The notes beneath the pieces were generated by a model that did no database searches, was not told where the DNA came from, and saw nothing but the letters and a program-made list of their open reading frames with translations. Below are positions 16,705-26,484 of a DNA stretch of 64,000 nucleotides, one piece after another (the first letter of the stretch is position 1; each line of letters opens with the position of its first letter). Source of the stretch: Pseudaquabacterium terrae (GTDB taxonomy: Bacteria; Pseudomonadota; Gammaproteobacteria; Burkholderiales; Burkholderiaceae_C). The stretch lies in the NCBI RefSeq assembly GCF_013266755.1, contig NZ_JABRWJ010000017.1:1-64000 (forward strand), in the 5' to 3' direction. The position numbers and the translations under genes are program-made.

Positions 16705-17541
16705 ATGAGCCGCCGCAGCCACCTGCTGATCATCGACCCGCAGAACGACTTCTGCGACCTGCCCGCCGCCGGCCCCGAGCAGACCCCCGCCCTGCCGGTG
16801 GCCGGCGCCGATGCCGACATGCAGCGCCTCGCGCGCCTGATCGATGCCGCCGCCCCGATGCTCGATGCGATCACCGTGACGCTCGACTCGCACCACCGGC
16901 TCGACATCGCCCACCCCGGCTTCTGGCGCCTGCGCGACGGCGGCCCGGTGATGCCCTTCACGCCGATCACCGCCGCCGACGTGCGCGCCGGAAGCTTCGC
17001 TCCGCGCGACCCGGATGCCCTGCCCCGCACGCTGGCCTACCTCGACGAGCTCGAAGCCCGCGGCCGCTACACGCTGATGGTGTGGCCAGTGCACTGCGAG
17101 ATCGGCAGCTGGGGCCACAACGTGCATGCCGACGTGCGCGCCGCCTACAACCGCTGGGAGTTAAGCCGCCAGCAAAGCGTCGCCAAGGTACTCAAGGGCA
17201 GCAACCCGTGGACCGAGCACTACAGCGCGGTGCAGGCCGAAGTGCCCGCGCCCGACGACGAAGGCACCCAGCTGAACCGCGCGCTGCTCGAGGACCTGGA
17301 TCGCGCCGAGCTGATCCTGATCGCCGGCGAGGCCAGCAGCCACTGCGTGAAAGCCACCACCGAACACATCGTCGAGCACCTGCCCGGCGGCCGGCCCGAG
17401 CGGCTGGTGCTGCTGACGGACTGCATGAGCCCGGTCGGCGGCTTCGAGGCGCAGGCCGAAGGCTTCCTCGCCGACATGAAGGCGCGCGGCGTGCGCCTTG
17501 CGACGAGCATCGAAGCCGCCGCTCTGTTGAGCAACCGCTGA
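16705..17541 (+). CDS. pncA: Nicotinamidase-like cysteine hydrolase
   Basis: This 278-residue enzyme should hydrolyse nicotinamide to nicotinate and ammonia, the entry to NAD salvage. The family triad is visible: Asp in [10 protein letters not shown], Lys in [10 protein letters not shown] and Cys in [12 protein letters not shown]. Metal ligands fit DSHH near residue 55 and a later His in IAHPGFW. It is longer than E. coli PncA (about 213 residues), matching a longer proteobacterial branch. The ATG at 16705 follows GAGGAG by 9 bp; an earlier in-frame ATG at 16675 lacks such a site. It leads the pncA-pncB-nadE-nadM operon opposite nrtR. Confidence 0.83.
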   Translation: MSRRSHLLIIDPQNDFCDLPAAGPEQTPALPVAGADADMQRLARLIDAAAPMLDAITVTLDSHHRLDIAHPGFWRLRDGGPVMPFTPITAADVRAGSFAPRDPDALPRTLAYLDELEARGRYTLMVWPVHCEIGSWGHNVHADVRAAYNRWELSRQQSVAKVLKGSNPWTEHYSAVQAEVPAPDDEGTQLNRALLEDLDRAELILIAGEASSHCVKATTEHIVEHLPGGRPERLVLLTDCMSPVGGFEAQAEGFLADMKARGVRLATSIEAAALLSNR

Positions 17542-17557
17542 CACCCGAAAGACACGC

Positions 17558-18760
17558 ATGTCCGCGCCGATCTCGAGCCTGCTCGAAACCGACCTCTACA
17601 AGTTCACGATGTGGCAGACGATGCTGCATCGCAACCCGCAGGCCCATGCGCGCTACCGCTTCGTCTGCCGCAACCGGCCGGCGTATGCGCTGGCCGAGCT
17701 GCTGCCCGAGGTCAACGCGGCACTCGACGAGCTGTGCGCGCTGCGCTTCCGCTACGACGAGCTCGACTACCTGCGCGGCTTGCGCTTCATCAAGAGCGAC
17801 TTCGTCGACTTCCTGCGCATCTTCCAGTTCCAGCGCAGCTTCATTCACGCGCGTACCGACGGCGAGTACCTGGTGATCGAGGCGGCCGGCCCGCAGGTGC
17901 ACGTGATGGGCTTCGAGATCCACGTGCTGGCGATCATCAACGAGCTGTATTTCCGGCGCTTCGATGCCGCGAGAGCTGCCAGCGAAGGCCGGCGCCGGCT
18001 GCAGGCGAAGATCGCCGCGCTGAAGGCCTTCAATGCCGAGTCGCCACGCTGCCATCCGTTCGAGTTCTTCGATTTCGGGCTGCGCCGGCGCTTTTCCGGC
18101 GCCTGGCAGCGCGAGGTCGTCGCCACGCTGAAGGAGCAGGTGCCGGAGACCTTCAAGGGCAGCTCCAACGTGCTGCTCGCCCGCGACCTCGGCCTGGTGC
18201 CGATCGGCACGATGGCCCACGAATACCTGCAGAGCTACCAGGCGCTCGGCGTGCGCCTGCGCGACCACCAGAAGGCTGCGCTCGAGGACTGGGTGCAGGA
18301 ATACCGCGGCGACCTGGGCGTCGCGCTGACCGACGTGATCGGCATGGACGCCTTCCTCGCCGACTTCCATCTCTACTTCGCCAAGCTCTTCGACGGCCTG
18401 CGCCACGACTCGGGCGACCCGGTGGTCTGGGGCGAGAAAGCGCTCGCGCACTACGCGAAGCTGCGCCTCGACCCGCACACCAAGCGCCTCGTCTTCAGCG
18501 ACGGCCTGGACGTGCCGCGCGCCTTGGCGCTGTACCGCCACTTCGCCGACCGCGTGATGACCGGCTTCGGCATCGGCACGAGTCTCACGAACGACGTCGG
18601 CCTGGAGCCGCTGAACATCGTGATGAAGCTGATCGAATGCAACGGCCAGCCGGTGGCGAAGTTGTCGGACAGTCCGGGGAAGACGCTGTGCGAGGACGAG
18701 ACGTTCCTCGCCTACTTGCGCCAGGTCTTCAACGTTTCGACGCTCGTGCGTGTAACATGA
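17558..18760 (+). CDS. pncB: Nicotinate phosphoribosyltransferase
   Basis: This 400-residue cytoplasmic enzyme joins nicotinate and PRPP to nicotinate mononucleotide using ATP, the second step of the Preiss-Handler route. The N-terminal [17 protein letters not shown] is the PncB signature. [28 protein letters not shown] includes the conserved HE region with the phosphorylated histidine, and [14 protein letters not shown] and [11 protein letters not shown] bind PRPP. The length is typical of the bacterial form. It follows pncA by 16 bp and its stop overlaps the nadE start (ATGA). Confidence 0.95.
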   Translation: MSAPISSLLETDLYKFTMWQTMLHRNPQAHARYRFVCRNRPAYALAELLPEVNAALDELCALRFRYDELDYLRGLRFIKSDFVDFLRIFQFQRSFIHARTDGEYLVIEAAGPQVHVMGFEIHVLAIINELYFRRFDAARAASEGRRRLQAKIAALKAFNAESPRCHPFEFFDFGLRRRFSGAWQREVVATLKEQVPETFKGSSNVLLARDLGLVPIGTMAHEYLQSYQALGVRLRDHQKAALEDWVQEYRGDLGVALTDVIGMDAFLADFHLYFAKLFDGLRHDSGDPVVWGEKALAHYAKLRLDPHTKRLVFSDGLDVPRALALYRHFADRVMTGFGIGTSLTNDVGLEPLNIVMKLIECNGQPVAKLSDSPGKTLCEDETFLAYLRQVFNVSTLVRVT

Positions 18761-20454
18761 ACATCACCCTCGCCCAACTCAACCCCACCATCGGCGACAT
18801 CGAGGGCAACGTCGCGCGCATCGTCGCCGCGGCGCAGACGGCGCGCCAGCACGAGGCCGAACTGCTCGTCTGCCCCGAGCTGTCGCTGACCGGCTACTAC
18901 CCCGGCGACCTGCTCGACGAGCCCGGCTTCATGGCCCGCGTCGACGCCGGGCTCGACACGCTGCTGCAGGCCTCGCGCCAATGGCGCGAGCTGTGGTGGG
19001 TGGTCGGCGCGCCGCGCCGCCGCCCCGGCCCGGGCAAGAAGCTGCACAACGCGCTGCTGGTGCTGCATGCCGGCGAGCTGAAGCTCGAGTATGCGAAGCA
19101 ATTGCTGCCGACCTACGACATCTTCGACGAGCGCCGCCATTTCGAGCCCGGCCCCGATGTGGCGCGCGTGCTGCGCATCGGCCAGATGCAGGTCGGGCTG
19201 ATGATCTGCGAGGACGGCTGGAATGACGAGGGCGAGGACTACATCGTCAACCCGTTCCAGCGCCTGGCCGATGCGGCGCCGGACGTGGTGGTGTCGATCA
19301 ACGCCAGCCCGTCGAACGTCGGCAAGCGCGAGCAGCGCCACCGCATCTTCGGCGACGCAAGCCGGCGCCACGGCTTGGCCGTCCTCTACGTCAACCAGAT
19401 CGGCGGCCACGACCAGCTGGTGTACGACGGCGCGTCGTTCGCCGTCGAGCCGCGCACCGGCGTGGTGTTCGAGGCCCGCCGCTTCTCCGAAGACGTGACG
19501 ACGCTGCGCTTCGACAACGGCCGCTTCGCCGCGCTCGACGGCAGCGCACTGCCGCCGGTGCCGGCCGCGGGGCTGTCGACGATGGCCTTCTACCAGGCGC
19601 AGATCCAGCTCGGCCTGGCCGACTACGCGCGCCGCTGCGGCTTCTCGCGCGTCGTTGTCGGCTCGTCGGGCGGCATCGACAGCGCGTTGACGCTGGCGCT
19701 CGCCGCGCAGGCGCTCGGGCCCGACAACGTCAGCGCGGTGACGATGCCCTCGCGCTTCTCGTCGGCCGGCTCGGTCGACGACTCGGTGATGCTGTGCCGC
19801 AATCTCGGCATCGAGCTGCACACGCATCCGATTGCCGAGCTGGTTGCGGGTTATTCAAGCCAGTTCGACGCCGCGTTCAACACGCCGCTGCAGGGGCTGC
19901 CGCTGGAGAACCTGCAGGCGCGCATCCGCGGCACGGTGCTGATGGCCTACTCCAACCGCTTCGGCCACCTGCTGCTGACCACCGGCAACAAGAGCGAGGT
20001 GGCGGTCGGCTACTGCACGCTGTACGGCGACACCAACGGCGGCCTCGGCTTGATCGGCGACCTGTACAAGACGGAGGTCTTCGCGCTGTCGCGCCATGTC
20101 AACGAGGCCGCCGGCCGCGAGCTGATCCCCGAGGCGATCCTCGTCAAGCCGCCGTCGGCCGAGCTGGCGCCGGGGCAGCTCGACACCGACAGCCTGCCGC
20201 CCTACGAGGTGCTGGACGAGCTGCTGAAGGTGCTGATCGAGGGCGAGCGCCTGGCCGCGCACGAGCGCGCCGGCGCCGAGGCCTTCGTCGCGAAGCTGCG
20301 CGGCACGGCCGATGGCGCTGCGCTGATCCAGCGCGTGCGCGGCATGATCGCGCGCAACGAATACAAGCGCCGGCAATCGCCGCCGATCATCCGCGTGCGC
20401 TCGCGCGCCTTCGGCTTCGGCCGGCAGATGCCGATCGCCGCGAAGCACGTCTGA
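18757..20454 (+). CDS. nadE: Glutamine-dependent NAD synthetase
   Basis: This 565-residue two-domain enzyme converts nicotinate adenine dinucleotide to NAD using glutamine as ammonia donor. Residues 1-260 form a nitrilase-like glutaminase with the Glu of [11 protein letters not shown], the Lys of [16 protein letters not shown] and the nucleophile Cys of LMICEDGW. From about 285 the synthetase domain carries the [15 protein letters not shown]-loop, [13 protein letters not shown] and [18 protein letters not shown]. The ATG at 18757 overlaps the pncB stop. The long open frame that starts inside pncB is a shadow extension and not a fusion. Confidence 0.95.
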   Translation: MNITLAQLNPTIGDIEGNVARIVAAAQTARQHEAELLVCPELSLTGYYPGDLLDEPGFMARVDAGLDTLLQASRQWRELWWVVGAPRRRPGPGKKLHNALLVLHAGELKLEYAKQLLPTYDIFDERRHFEPGPDVARVLRIGQMQVGLMICEDGWNDEGEDYIVNPFQRLADAAPDVVVSINASPSNVGKREQRHRIFGDASRRHGLAVLYVNQIGGHDQLVYDGASFAVEPRTGVVFEARRFSEDVTTLRFDNGRFAALDGSALPPVPAAGLSTMAFYQAQIQLGLADYARRCGFSRVVVGSSGGIDSALTLALAAQALGPDNVSAVTMPSRFSSAGSVDDSVMLCRNLGIELHTHPIAELVAGYSSQFDAAFNTPLQGLPLENLQARIRGTVLMAYSNRFGHLLLTTGNKSEVAVGYCTLYGDTNGGLGLIGDLYKTEVFALSRHVNEAAGRELIPEAILVKPPSAELAPGQLDTDSLPPYEVLDELLKVLIEGERLAAHERAGAEAFVAKLRGTADGAALIQRVRGMIARNEYKRRQSPPIIRVRSRAFGFGRQMPIAAKHV

Positions 20455-20489
20455 CCCCTCATCGCCCGCCCACCCGAAAGCCCTTCCTC

Positions 20490-21548
20490 GTGACCACCGA
20501 ACCGCACGACGCCGCCGTCTTCATCGGCCGCTTCCAACCCTTCCACCTCGGCCATGCCGCGCTGCTGCGCGCGGCGCTGGAGGCGGCGCCGCTGTGCGTC
20601 GTCGTCATCGGCTCGGCCTTCCAGGCGCGCACGCCGAAGAACCCGTTCAGCTGGGAGGAACGGGCCGAGATGTTCCGCCTCGCGCTGCCCGCAGACCAGC
20701 GCAGCCGATTGCGCTTCCTGCCGGTGCGCGACTACTACAACGAGGAGCGCTGGACGCAGCGCGTGCGCACCGGCGTGCATGCGCTGCTGGCCGAGGCCGG
20801 CATCGAGACGCCGCGCATCACGCTGGTCGGCCACTTCAAGGACGCCACCAGCGACTACCTGCGCGGTTTCCCCGGCTGGACGCTGCAAAGCGTCGAGCGC
20901 AGCGGCCCGGTCGACGCCACCGCGCTGCGCGATGCCTATTTCGGCTGCGGCGGCGACAACCTCGATGCCACGCTGGCCGCGCTGGTCGACCAGGCACCGC
21001 CGTCGACGCGCGCGATGCTGCGCGCCTGGGCCGCGCTGCCGCAGTACGCGACCCTGACCGCCGAGTGGCGCTTCATCCAGGACTACCGCGAGGCCTGGTC
21101 GAAGGTGCCGTATCCGCCGGTGTTCGTCACCGTCGACGCGCTGGTGCGCTGCGGCGACGAGGTGCTGCTGATCCGCCGCGGCGAGGCGCCGGGCAAGGGT
21201 TTGTTCGCGCTGCCCGGCGGTTTCATCGACCCGCGCGAGACCGCCTGGCAGTCGGCGCTGCGCGAGCTGAAGGAGGAGACGCGCCTGGCGCTGCTCGACA
21301 GCGCGATGCGCATGGCGCTGAAGGCCAACGTCGTCTTCGACCACCCCGACCGCAGCCAGCGCGGCCGCACGATCACGCACGCCTTCTACTTCGACCTCGG
21401 CGAGCGCGAGCGCCCCGAAGTGCAGCCAGGTGACGACGCAGCGCGCGTCGAATGGATCCCGATCGAGCGCCTGGCGGCGCTGGAAGACCAGTTCCACGAC
21501 GACCACTTCCACATGCTCGACCACTTCCTGCGCCTGACCGACGACTGA
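20490..21548 (+). CDS. nadM: Bifunctional NMN adenylyltransferase / Nudix hydrolase
   Basis: This 352-residue protein has an N-terminal nucleotidyltransferase domain (VFIGRFQPFHLGHAALL, with the HxGH motif) that should adenylate nicotinamide or nicotinate mononucleotide. Residues about 210-345 form a Nudix hydrolase whose box reads GGFIDPRETAWQSALRELKEET, an intact catalytic pattern likely acting on ADP-ribose. This is the known NadM-Nudix fusion architecture. I start at GTG 20490, just before the first conserved strand. It closes the NAD cluster, 35 bp after nadE, so nicotinamide conversion to NAD is fully encoded here. Confidence 0.9.
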   Translation: MTTEPHDAAVFIGRFQPFHLGHAALLRAALEAAPLCVVVIGSAFQARTPKNPFSWEERAEMFRLALPADQRSRLRFLPVRDYYNEERWTQRVRTGVHALLAEAGIETPRITLVGHFKDATSDYLRGFPGWTLQSVERSGPVDATALRDAYFGCGGDNLDATLAALVDQAPPSTRAMLRAWAALPQYATLTAEWRFIQDYREAWSKVPYPPVFVTVDALVRCGDEVLLIRRGEAPGKGLFALPGGFIDPRETAWQSALRELKEETRLALLDSAMRMALKANVVFDHPDRSQRGRTITHAFYFDLGERERPEVQPGDDAARVEWIPIERLAALEDQFHDDHFHMLDHFLRLTDD

Positions 21549-21729
21549 ACGGCTCGAACCGGGCCGCTGTGTGACGAATGGCGGATTTCGAGGAACAGAC
21601 GGCGGAAAGCCGAATTGACGCCGCAGGGGCGGCTGGGCAACAGTCCCGGATTCATCCAATCCCCAAGCCTGCTCGCCGCCCGCCGCTACCCGTGGCGCGT
21701 GGACAGCGGCGGCCCTCTCGATCAACAGC

Positions 21730-24528
21730 ATGCATCCCGCCAACGACCCGTCCGCTCGCCCCCGCCTGCCTGTCACCCTGCGCCTGAGCGCCTTGGCCGC
21801 CGCCGCACTGCTCGGCGCCTGCGCCACGACACAGCCTGCTGCCACCGGCGCGCCGAGCCCCGCGGCGCCCGCAACCACCGGCGCCGAAGCCCCCAAGGCG
21901 GCCACCGGCCCCGCAGCCGCCGCCTCGGGCCCGGCCACCGGTGCCAGCGCCGTCGCCACGCGCCCGACCCCGCCCGACCCGACAGCGCCGAAGCCCTTCG
22001 CCGAAGTCTCCAAGGGCGCGACGCGCCAGGACGGCCTGTTCCCGATCTGGCGCAAGGACGAGAAGGTCTGGTTGGAGATCCCGCGCAGCGCGCTGAACAA
22101 GCCCTTCCTGTTCGACGTCAACATCGCCAGCTCGATCGGCGAGCGCGGCCTCTATGCCAGCCAGATGGGCCCATCGACGATGGCCGAGTGGCGCCGCATC
22201 GGCAACCAGGTGCAGCTGATCGCGCTGAACACGCAATTCCGCGCCCAGGGCGGCAGCCAGCGCGCCGTCGAGCAGGCCTTCTCGCCGAGCCTGATCGGCT
22301 CGGTCGGCGTCGCCAGCGCCGACGATGCCGAGCGCAAGGCCTTCCTGATCGACGCGGGCTTCCTGCTCAGCGACATTCCGGGCTACTCCACGCGCATCGA
22401 GGCGGCCTTCCGCCTGCCCTATGGCCCGGACCGCGCCAACTCGTACTTCGAATCCGCGCGCGCCGAGGCGCAGCTGTCGACGCTGGCCGCGCGCATGCAC
22501 TTCGTCACCGCGCGCATCCCGGCGCCGCCCATGACGCCCTCGCCGGTGCCGATGCCCTCGCCGCCGCAGACGGTGCCCGATCCGCGCAGCTTCTTCGTCA
22601 CCTACGTCTACAACTTCCAGGCGCTGCCCGAGACGGCAATGCGCCCGCGGCTGACCGATCCGCGCGTCGGCCACTTTCCGCAGTCGTTCACCGATTTCTC
22701 GTCCGACCTGAAGGCCAACCCGCGCGTGCACTACGTGCGCCGCTGGCGCCTCGAGAAGAAGGACCCGGCCGCGGAGATCTCCGAACCGGTGACGCCGATC
22801 ACCTTCTGGATCGACAAGAACGTGCCCGAGCGCTACCGCGGCGCGGTCGAGGGCGGCATCGTCGAGTGGAACAAGGCCTTCGAGCGCATCGGCTTCAAGA
22901 ACGCCGTCGTCGCCAAACAGCAGCCCGACGACGCGAACTGGGACAACATGGACGGCAAGCACGCATCGATCCGCTGGTTCGTCGGCGCCGACGTCGGCTT
23001 CGCGATCGGCCCCAGCCGCGCCGACCCGCGCAGCGGCGAAATCCTGGATGCCGACATCGGCATGAGCGACGTCTTCGCGCGCGGCTCGCGGCGCATGATC
23101 GTCGAGGACGTCGGCCGCAGCGCGGCCACGGCCCAAGGGATGCCGGCGATGCCTGGCGCCTTCACCGCGCACGGCCTGCCGGGGTTCGCCAGCCACGCCG
23201 GCCATGACGCGCACTTCTGCAGTTATGCGCACGAGGCGGCGGCGGAGATGCACTTCGCGCTCGACATCCTCGAAGCGCGCGGCGACATCGCCCCGGACAG
23301 CCCCGAGGCCGAGGCCTTCGTGCAGCAGGTGATCAAGGACACGATCATGCACGAGGTCGGCCACACGCTCGGCCTGAAGCACAACTTCAAGGCCTCGACG
23401 ACGATTGCCGGCGCGCAGCTGAAGGACAAGGCCTTCACCGATGCCAACAGCATCTCCGGCTCGGTGATGGACTACAACGCCTACAACATCGCGCTAAAGG
23501 GCGAGCCGCAGGCCGGCTTCAACATGACCACGCTCGGCGCCTACGACTACTGGGCGATCGAGTACGCGTACAAGCCGCTCGACGCTGCGGCCGAAGGCGC
23601 CGAGCTGGCGCGTATCGCCGCGCGCAGCACCGAGCCGGCGCTGGCCTTCGGCGACGACACCGACGCCGGCGGCTTCGGCCCCTACGACGGCATGGACCCG
23701 CTGGCCAACCGCTTCGACCTGGGCGACGACCCGCTCGCGTACTACAAGCGCCGGCTGCAGCTGAGCCAGGAGCTGTGGAGCCGCGTGCAGGAGCGGCCGG
23801 CGCAGGCTGGCGAAGACCCGCTTCGCCGCCCGCGCTCGATGATGGCCGGCTTCAACCAGCTGTACCGCTCGGCCGAGCTGGTCGGCAAGTACGTCGGCGG
23901 CATGCACGCGGTGCGCGACCTGCCCGGCACCACCGGCCGCGCGAGCCTGAAGCCGGTCGAGCCGGCGAAGCAGCGCGAGGCGCTGCAGTTCCTCGCCACC
24001 GGCCTCTTCAGCATCGACAGCTTCCGCTTCAAGCCGGAGTTCCTGAGCTCGCTGACCGTCGACTACAACGAGTGGGATCGGCCCTCCGTGAACCTGCCGG
24101 CGGCGGTGGCGCGCGTGCAGATCGTCGCGCTCGACCGGCTGCTCGGCGCACCCACCGCGCAGCGCCTGCTCGACCTGCCGGGTTACGTGCCCGAGAGCCA
24201 GCGCAAGGGCCTGATCTCGCTGGCCGAGGTCTATGGCACGCTGCAGTCGTCGATCTGGAGCGAGCTCAAGAGCGGCAGCGAGATCGACCGCCTGCGCCGC
24301 AACCTGCAGCGCGAGCACCTGAAGCGCGTGCAGGCGCTGCTGCTGCGTTCGACATCGAGCCTGCCGCCCGACGCGTTGAGCCTGGCGCGCCTGCACGCCA
24401 CGCAGCTGCAAGCCGACCTGCGCAAGGCGGCAGCGAAGCCGGGCCTGTCGATCGAAACGCAAGCCCACCTGGCCGACAGCCTGGGCGTGCTGACCGAGGC
24501 CTTGCGCGCGACGATGCAACGCAGCTGA
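21730..24528 (+). CDS. Zinc metalloprotease lipoprotein, DUF5117-type
   Basis: This 932-residue protein has a lipoprotein signal with lipobox LLGAC near residues 29-34, a long Ala/Pro/Thr-rich linker to about 85, and a large conserved domain matching the DUF5117/DUF5118 zinc-dependent metalloprotease family (LFPIWRKDEKVWLEIP and later WIDKNVPERYRGAVEGGIVEWNKAFERIGF). The catalytic motif IMHEVGHTLGLKHN lies near 538-551, an extended HExxHxxGxxH metzincin-type motif, with SVMDYNAY downstream as a Met-turn. It is likely anchored to the outer membrane and faces the periplasm or exterior. It is transcribed alone; its physiological substrate is unknown. Confidence 0.88.
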   Translation: MHPANDPSARPRLPVTLRLSALAAAALLGACATTQPAATGAPSPAAPATTGAEAPKAATGPAAAASGPATGASAVATRPTPPDPTAPKPFAEVSKGATRQDGLFPIWRKDEKVWLEIPRSALNKPFLFDVNIASSIGERGLYASQMGPSTMAEWRRIGNQVQLIALNTQFRAQGGSQRAVEQAFSPSLIGSVGVASADDAERKAFLIDAGFLLSDIPGYSTRIEAAFRLPYGPDRANSYFESARAEAQLSTLAARMHFVTARIPAPPMTPSPVPMPSPPQTVPDPRSFFVTYVYNFQALPETAMRPRLTDPRVGHFPQSFTDFSSDLKANPRVHYVRRWRLEKKDPAAEISEPVTPITFWIDKNVPERYRGAVEGGIVEWNKAFERIGFKNAVVAKQQPDDANWDNMDGKHASIRWFVGADVGFAIGPSRADPRSGEILDADIGMSDVFARGSRRMIVEDVGRSAATAQGMPAMPGAFTAHGLPGFASHAGHDAHFCSYAHEAAAEMHFALDILEARGDIAPDSPEAEAFVQQVIKDTIMHEVGHTLGLKHNFKASTTIAGAQLKDKAFTDANSISGSVMDYNAYNIALKGEPQAGFNMTTLGAYDYWAIEYAYKPLDAAAEGAELARIAARSTEPALAFGDDTDAGGFGPYDGMDPLANRFDLGDDPLAYYKRRLQLSQELWSRVQERPAQAGEDPLRRPRSMMAGFNQLYRSAELVGKYVGGMHAVRDLPGTTGRASLKPVEPAKQREALQFLATGLFSIDSFRFKPEFLSSLTVDYNEWDRPSVNLPAAVARVQIVALDRLLGAPTAQRLLDLPGYVPESQRKGLISLAEVYGTLQSSIWSELKSGSEIDRLRRNLQREHLKRVQALLLRSTSSLPPDALSLARLHATQLQADLRKAAAKPGLSIETQAHLADSLGVLTEALRATMQRS

Positions 24529-24565
24529 TGCCACGCTCAAAAGTGCTGCTATACTGCGAGGCTTC

Positions 24566-24642
24566 GCGGCTGTAGCTCAGTTGGATAGAGTACTTGGCTA
24601 CGAACCAAGGGGTCGTGGGTTCGAATCCTGCCAGCCGCGCCA
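24566..24642 (+). tRNA. tRNA-Arg (anticodon ACG)
   Basis: The acceptor arms GCGGCTG and CAGCCGC pair perfectly, the discriminator base is G and CCA is encoded. The D arm TAGCTCAGTTGGATAGAGTA, the anticodon stem CTTGG/CCAAG with loop CTACGAA, and the T arm GTGGG-TTCGAAT-CCTGC are all regular. The anticodon ACG is read as inosine-CG and decodes CGU, CGC and CGA. A recombinase gene converges on its 3' end, marking it as the probable integration site of an element. Confidence 0.97.
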
Positions 24643-24661
24643 GAAAAACAAGAAACGGATC

Positions 24662-24698
24662 AACGGGTTAGGTGCTCATCGCGCCTAACCCGTTTTTC
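24662..24698 (+). terminator. Intrinsic terminator after tRNA-Arg
   Basis: AACGGGTTAGG (24662-24672) and CCTAACCCGTT (24684-24694) form a perfect 11-bp stem with an 11-base loop, followed by a T-rich tail. It terminates the tRNA transcript. The stem also covers the stop codon of the convergent integrase gene, so it may serve both directions. Confidence 0.85.
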
Positions 24699-26397
24699 TT
24701 TGCTGGGGGACTTTTGGGGGACTCGCATCCCGCCTCGCCCCCTCTTGCTCGAGCCTGAGCGTCGCCAGGCTCTTGTTCCAGCACCCGCCATCGTCCCTGA
24801 TCTTTTCCAGCGCCCCGTGCAGCTCGACGATCTGCGCCATGCTGTAGTGGTGCGTCATGGACGGGCTGGTGTGCCAGAGGATGTCGGCCCGCGTCGACTC
24901 CGGAACGCCCGCCTCCCGCAGGCGCATGCCGGTCGTATGCCGCAGGTCGTGCACGTGGAGGTCACCCAAGCCGGCCTCCCGTCGTGCGCGCTGCCAGGCC
25001 GTGTTGTTCATCGTTTCGATGGCATGCGGCTCCTCGCGGCCGGCCGTTCCATCCTTCCTGAGGCGCTGGTAGACGAACACGAACTCGGCGTGCTGCCCCC
25101 GCACCGCCTCGATGACGGACTGCGCGACGCTGTTGCAGACCAGCACCCGCGCACGCCTGCGCCCCTTGACGTGGGTAGCGGGCACCTCGAACACGCTGAC
25201 CCCGAGTTCGCGGACCTTGATCTCCCAGTCCCAGCGCAGGCTGCAGACCACATCGTCGCGCGCGCCGGTGTTCAGCATGAACAGCGACATGCGCGCCAGG
25301 TGCGGCGGCAGCTTCGGCAGCAGCAGCTGGCGCTGCTCCTGCCAGCTGATCGGCCGAGGCTCGCGCTGGTGGCCGATCAGTGGCAGGAGCGTGATGCGCG
25401 GAGCGTGCTCGAGCCAGGTGATGCCGTTGTCGTCGCGCCAGCTCGTCGCACACAGGTTGAGCACCCGACGCACGATGGCCAGCTCGAGGTTGACGGTCTT
25501 GTGCGAACGGCCGGCCGCGAGACGCCTCTTGATGTGTGGCGCCAGCGTGCCGTCATGCACCTGGTTGATCGGCAGGTCGCCGATGGTCGTCAACGACTTC
25601 AGCAGCCTGTCCACCCGCGCGAACTGCTCATCGCACACCTTGCCAGGCAGACAGCGGCGCAGGCGCTGGTACTCGACCATGCCGAACAGGAGATCCGCCT
25701 TCATCATCAGCGCGAGATACGAGCCGCAGTGCGGCGACACCACCTCGGCAGGCACCAGCAAGGGACCGACGCCGTACCGGACCGACTGGCAAACGCCGTT
25801 GTCGGCCATGACCTTCTGTGCCTTCGCAAGGAGACCATCGACTTCGGCGGTGGCCGTGCGTATCGACTCCTCGACCATCTCTTCTGCTTGCGCGATCAGC
25901 TCGGGCTGGCTGCGCACCTTCTCGTGCGCCCGGGCATGCACTTCCATGAAGTGCAAGTTGTGGGCGGTGTAGGCGTAGTAGCGGACGAAGTGGGCCCAGT
26001 ATTTGCGCTTGCCCGCAGCCCAAACCTGCAAGGTGTGCGGCATCAGCACCTCCCACGAGTCGGCCGCGAAGATCACCGGGAAGCGGTAGAGGCGCCGCTC
26101 GGGCATCGGGAAGTCGCCGCGCCGTGCGCTGAAGTACGGCACGTTGGCAGGCTTGAGCGGGTTCTTCAGGTTCGGCGCGGCGCGGTGGATCTCGTCCTCG
26201 ATCGCGTCGAAGCCCTTGCCTTCAGTGCAGCCGCGCTCGTAGATCGCGCGGGCGGCATCGTTCTGCTGCGCGGCATGGGTCAGCTCCTTGATGCCGGGCC
26301 GGATGACCCCGCCGATGGGGACCTGCGGCGCCGGTCGGCGGCCCAGGAGGGAGGCCGGCGTGATCGACGCCTGCGACGTGGCTGCGAGTTGATTCAT
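24685..26397 (-). CDS. Large tyrosine recombinase at tRNA-Arg
   Basis: This 570-residue site-specific recombinase carries the catalytic residues in the C-terminal third: Arg in NTGARDDVVCSLRW, HDLRHTTGMRLREAG as HxxR, His in ADILWHTSPSM and the nucleophile Tyr in THHYSMAQ. A core-binding domain precedes it (about 265-340). The first 250 residues are an extension absent from short phage integrases and not recognised by me. The ATG at 26397 follows GAGGAG by 7 bp; the frame upstream is non-coding. The gene ends 43 bp from tRNA-Arg, the usual place for an island integrase. Confidence 0.87.
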   Translation of the reverse strand: MNQLAATSQASITPASLLGRRPAPQVPIGGVIRPGIKELTHAAQQNDAARAIYERGCTEGKGFDAIEDEIHRAAPNLKNPLKPANVPYFSARRGDFPMPERRLYRFPVIFAADSWEVLMPHTLQVWAAGKRKYWAHFVRYYAYTAHNLHFMEVHARAHEKVRSQPELIAQAEEMVEESIRTATAEVDGLLAKAQKVMADNGVCQSVRYGVGPLLVPAEVVSPHCGSYLALMMKADLLFGMVEYQRLRRCLPGKVCDEQFARVDRLLKSLTTIGDLPINQVHDGTLAPHIKRRLAAGRSHKTVNLELAIVRRVLNLCATSWRDDNGITWLEHAPRITLLPLIGHQREPRPISWQEQRQLLLPKLPPHLARMSLFMLNTGARDDVVCSLRWDWEIKVRELGVSVFEVPATHVKGRRRARVLVCNSVAQSVIEAVRGQHAEFVFVYQRLRKDGTAGREEPHAIETMNNTAWQRARREAGLGDLHVHDLRHTTGMRLREAGVPESTRADILWHTSPSMTHHYSMAQIVELHGALEKIRDDGGCWNKSLATLRLEQEGARRDASPPKVPQQRKTG

Positions 26398-26484
26398 GGG
26401 CAGACTCCTCGACGAATCGCTGGCCCGCCGCGGAACACGCATGCAGCGGGATGAGGTCTCACGGTAGGCCTCGCGCTCGTGGAA

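Noticed and set aside
17611-20454. Apparent pncB-nadE fusion from one long open frame
   Set aside because: The first part is pncB read in the wrong phase; nadE has its own ATG at 18757 overlapping the pncB stop.
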